DNA of 64,000 nt from Amyelois transitella (taxonomy: Eukaryota > Arthropoda > Insecta > Lepidoptera > Pyralidae), in contig NC_083505.1 in NCBI RefSeq assembly GCF_032362555.1, positions 6,067,501-6,131,500 of the forward strand. The letters are read 5' to 3'. The notes beneath the pieces are model-generated. The model worked only from the letters and a program-made list of their open reading frames with translations, did no database searches and was not told the DNA's origin. Positions 62,401-64,000 of this stretch are shown here, one piece after another. Numbering within the stretch: position 1 is the stretch's first letter; every line of letters begins with the position of its first letter. A program made the position numbers and the translations under genes.

Positions 62401-63049
62401 GTGTTACCAAATTCTTAATTTAGCAAAACAAGATTGTAACATAAATCATACCTAACAACTCCTTTATAATTAATTGCTTCCTGTAGTCAATGTGCAGAGC
62501 ATATGGAGGACAATAAGGATGCAACACACTTCTTGTAAAGTCAGAATCACAATACAAATCAGCTAGAATATTGTAGCTGACACAGCGAAAACTGTAAATA
62601 TAAAAAAATCATTAATTTGTTATTGTTCCCATAGTTAAATAAATTATTGCTTAGATATCTTACCCTGTTATTACCTTATATATTTTACTTTATTTTACCC
62701 TGTTTATGTAAGAACCATTGGATGTTGATGAATTTAAAAATAGAAATAGTAACAATACACAAAAAAAAAATTAGCATTCTAATGCTATTAGTACAGAAAT
62801 AGTGCACTATTGTTAAATGACTTCACTAATATTTCTATACATAACAATTTGGTGTTTTAAATAAAACACAAAACTGTAATTAAGCTATGTTATTGGCAAA
62901 TAAGCTATGTTCATGGTCAATTTACCTTTTATCTTTCAGCTGTGTTGATGTATATTTGTGCCTTGTTTCAAAGGGACAAATACCAGGACCAGCTTCAACT
63001 AAATTCTTAGAAATTGCAGCAATTGTGGGTCCACTGATTTCGCCATTGC
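59428..63049 (-). CDS. PDE12: PDE12, 2',5'-phosphodiesterase 12 (C-terminal seven exons; 5' part outside window)
   Basis: An exonuclease-endonuclease-phosphatase enzyme that degrades 2'-5' oligoadenylate and trims poly(A) from mitochondrial RNA; role from the family. Exons 62926-63049, 62452-62591, 61302-61464, 60414-60702, 60169-60289, 59661-59812 and 59428-59535 join in frame. They start inside a codon, so at least one exon lies beyond 63,049. Landmarks in order: RCVSYNILADLY, HPYCPPYALHIDYRKQLIIK, YNADIICLQEVD (catalytic Glu), GLACYYNAERF, VGNTHLYFHPDADHIRLIQ, FPGKRISLILCGDFNSVPT (Asp/Asn), FTNFTAGFADCLDYIFYD and PSVVFPSDHIALISDLRFV (terminal Asp-His). All catalytic motifs are present. The 60289 acceptor (TTTTAG) was chosen over a nearby CAG because it keeps the frame. 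The N-terminal mitochondrial signal is not in the window. Confidence 0.93.
59925..59985. repeat. 61-bp near-perfect palindrome in a PDE12 intron
   Basis: Arms 59925-59954 and 59956-59985 match at 29 of 30 positions around a single central base; AT-rich (AAGTAATAAAGAATG outward). Confidence 0.9.
60815..60975 (-). mobile_element. SINE-like noctuid repeat in a PDE12 intron
   Basis: On the minus strand it begins GTGTGGTTCCCGGCACCAAT and runs to CTATCTGAATCTCAATTC. The tail half is missing. It is more diverged than the 47592 copy. Confidence 0.7.
61485..61760 (+). mobile_element. Degenerate interspersed repeat in a PDE12 intron
   Basis: TTTTTAGGGTATTCTGTACC, GGGACTCTATTACTAAGCC, GTCTGTCTGTCACC and CTTGATAGCTAGACAGCTGA resemble the widespread insect GGGTTCCGTACC-type repeat. 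No ORF; family not assigned. Confidence 0.4.
61795..62120 (+). mobile_element. RTE-type LINE fragment, strongly decayed
   Basis: Plus-strand codons recall RTE reverse transcriptase C-termini (MVWSYGDDE-like, from ATGGTTTGGTCATATGGAGA), followed by the GCATGAAGAGAGTTATGAAT tail. Several stops and frame changes; only the 3' part of the element is present. It lies in the PDE12 intron between exons 61302-61464 and 62452-62591. Confidence 0.7.
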
Positions 63050-63239
63050 CTAAAGGGAAAAAGTTAATGAATTGATTTAAGATTACATGTTAATTTGGTT
63101 TCAGACTGTAAGGCTGTCTGTCCTTAGATGCAGGGCAGAGAAACTAGGAATCTCATTGATTGAGCACCCCAATATGCACCAATGGAAAGGTAGCAGTAAC
63201 TCATTTTTGTGTATATGTAAACATACATTATAAATTTTA

Positions 63240-63880
63240 TGACATAATTATATTGATATTGAAAGGAGAGTGAACATGGGGAACATTGTGAACAGAGCTT
63301 TGCATCATGCCTTTACAAGCAGACAGCAACACTCCAATAAGGCTCTGGCCTGCCTGGGCTGGCTGTGCATAGAGGCGTGTTGATCCCAACATTAATGTAT
63401 GGGAGTGACAGTGACAAAGTTGGGTGTGGCAAAAGAACAAGAAAGCAGAATAAATAAAGTGTAAATGAGATCATTAAGAAGTATGATCAGTGTGACATTG
63501 AGTGACCAGATAAAGAACAGGGTGATAAGGGTATGTTGTGATGTGCAAGATGCAGTAACAAGAATAGAAAAAGGTTTGTTTAGATGGTTTGGTCCTGTGG
63601 AGAGGATGAATGAAAGCAAGTTGACTACGCAAATAAACAAGGAGAGTGTGGTGGGAAAGCTGGAGTGGGAAGGCCTAGAGAAACATATCTTAATTAAATT
63701 AAGATGTCTTGGCAAAGGTCCAGGTCAAGAGTATCCAAAACTGCCAAGCTTGCATGAAGAGAGTTATGAATGTAGATGAAGCGGAGGAAGTATGCATAGA
63801 TTGTGGCAAGTGAGATGTAGTCTCTGCCCTCTGGGAAAGAGGCATGATTTTATTAATGTATGTATGTATTATTTTATTTG
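63240..63880 (+). mobile_element. RTE-type LINE 3' part
   Basis: Plus-strand reading gives RRVNMGNIVNRALHHAF, then, in other frames, the GSDS-W-WQKN region. An open stretch 63465-63779 follows with MRSLRSMISVTLSDQIKNRV, FRWFGPVERMNESKLTTQI and PSLHEESYECR, the usual C-terminus of lepidopteran RTE reverse transcriptases. It ends with the GTGGCAAGTGAGATG tail and a TATGTATGTATG run. 5'-truncated and frame-shifted, in a PDE12 intron. Confidence 0.75.
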
Positions 63881-64000
63881 ATTCACAGATTACTGCAACA
63901 TTTTCAGAAAAAGAAATTCATTTTCCCAATTTGGGAGTAGGTACATGAAAACTAAACAAAATCTCCCAAATACTTTCATCTATTCTCTACTTATATAGAA
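63881..64000. other. Window end, inside the PDE12 gene
   Basis: About 120 bp after the LINE tail. No exon can be recognised. The remaining 5' exons of PDE12 should lie to the right. Confidence 0.5.

Overview
The window looks like nuclear DNA of a moth, probably a noctuid. It is AT-rich, has small spliced genes, is full of GTAGGTACCTAC-type motifs, and carries many copies of interspersed repeats ending in (TATG)n. No viral or bacterial operon structure was seen.

Positions 1 to about 41,390 are a tandem array with a period of about 3,681 bp. Each unit carries a complete, intact three-exon copy of the spliceosome gene CWC15 on the minus strand. Ten whole copies and the first exon of an eleventh lie in the window. 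Units differ by only a handful of bases, and some rare variants are shared by neighbouring units. Unit 6 carries a 2,081-bp insertion flanked by TAAAAATAAA; it contains a 218-bp inverted repeat and a THAP-like first exon. The right-hand unit (from 38,911) is eroded and loses homology near 41,391.

From about 41,490 to 48,250 lies RBM39 (CAPER), a second splicing factor, on the plus strand and head to head with the last CWC15 copy. Its CDS joins without a break over seven coding exons (523 aa). Its first coding intron holds exon-like segments that would introduce stop codons, plus RNA stems, which suggests a self-regulating poison exon. Convergent to it, on the minus strand, is a CIA30-domain gene (207 aa) whose first exon encodes a signal peptide.

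Positions 51,830 to 56,890 are gene-poor and repeat-rich: LINE tails, a 5'-truncated Jockey-type LINE with an 11-bp target duplication, and hairpins. From 56,893 to 59,029 a FAM210-like (DUF1279) gene runs on the plus strand. Convergent to it, PDE12 (2',5'-phosphodiesterase 12) runs on the minus strand from the window end down to 59,428. Its seven last exons are present, its 5' exons lie beyond 64,000, and its introns hold RTE-type LINE remains.

Main themes: a very young amplification of one core spliceosome gene beside another splicing gene, and a probable autoregulatory intron in RBM39. All calls come from reading the sequence; no database search or expression data was available.
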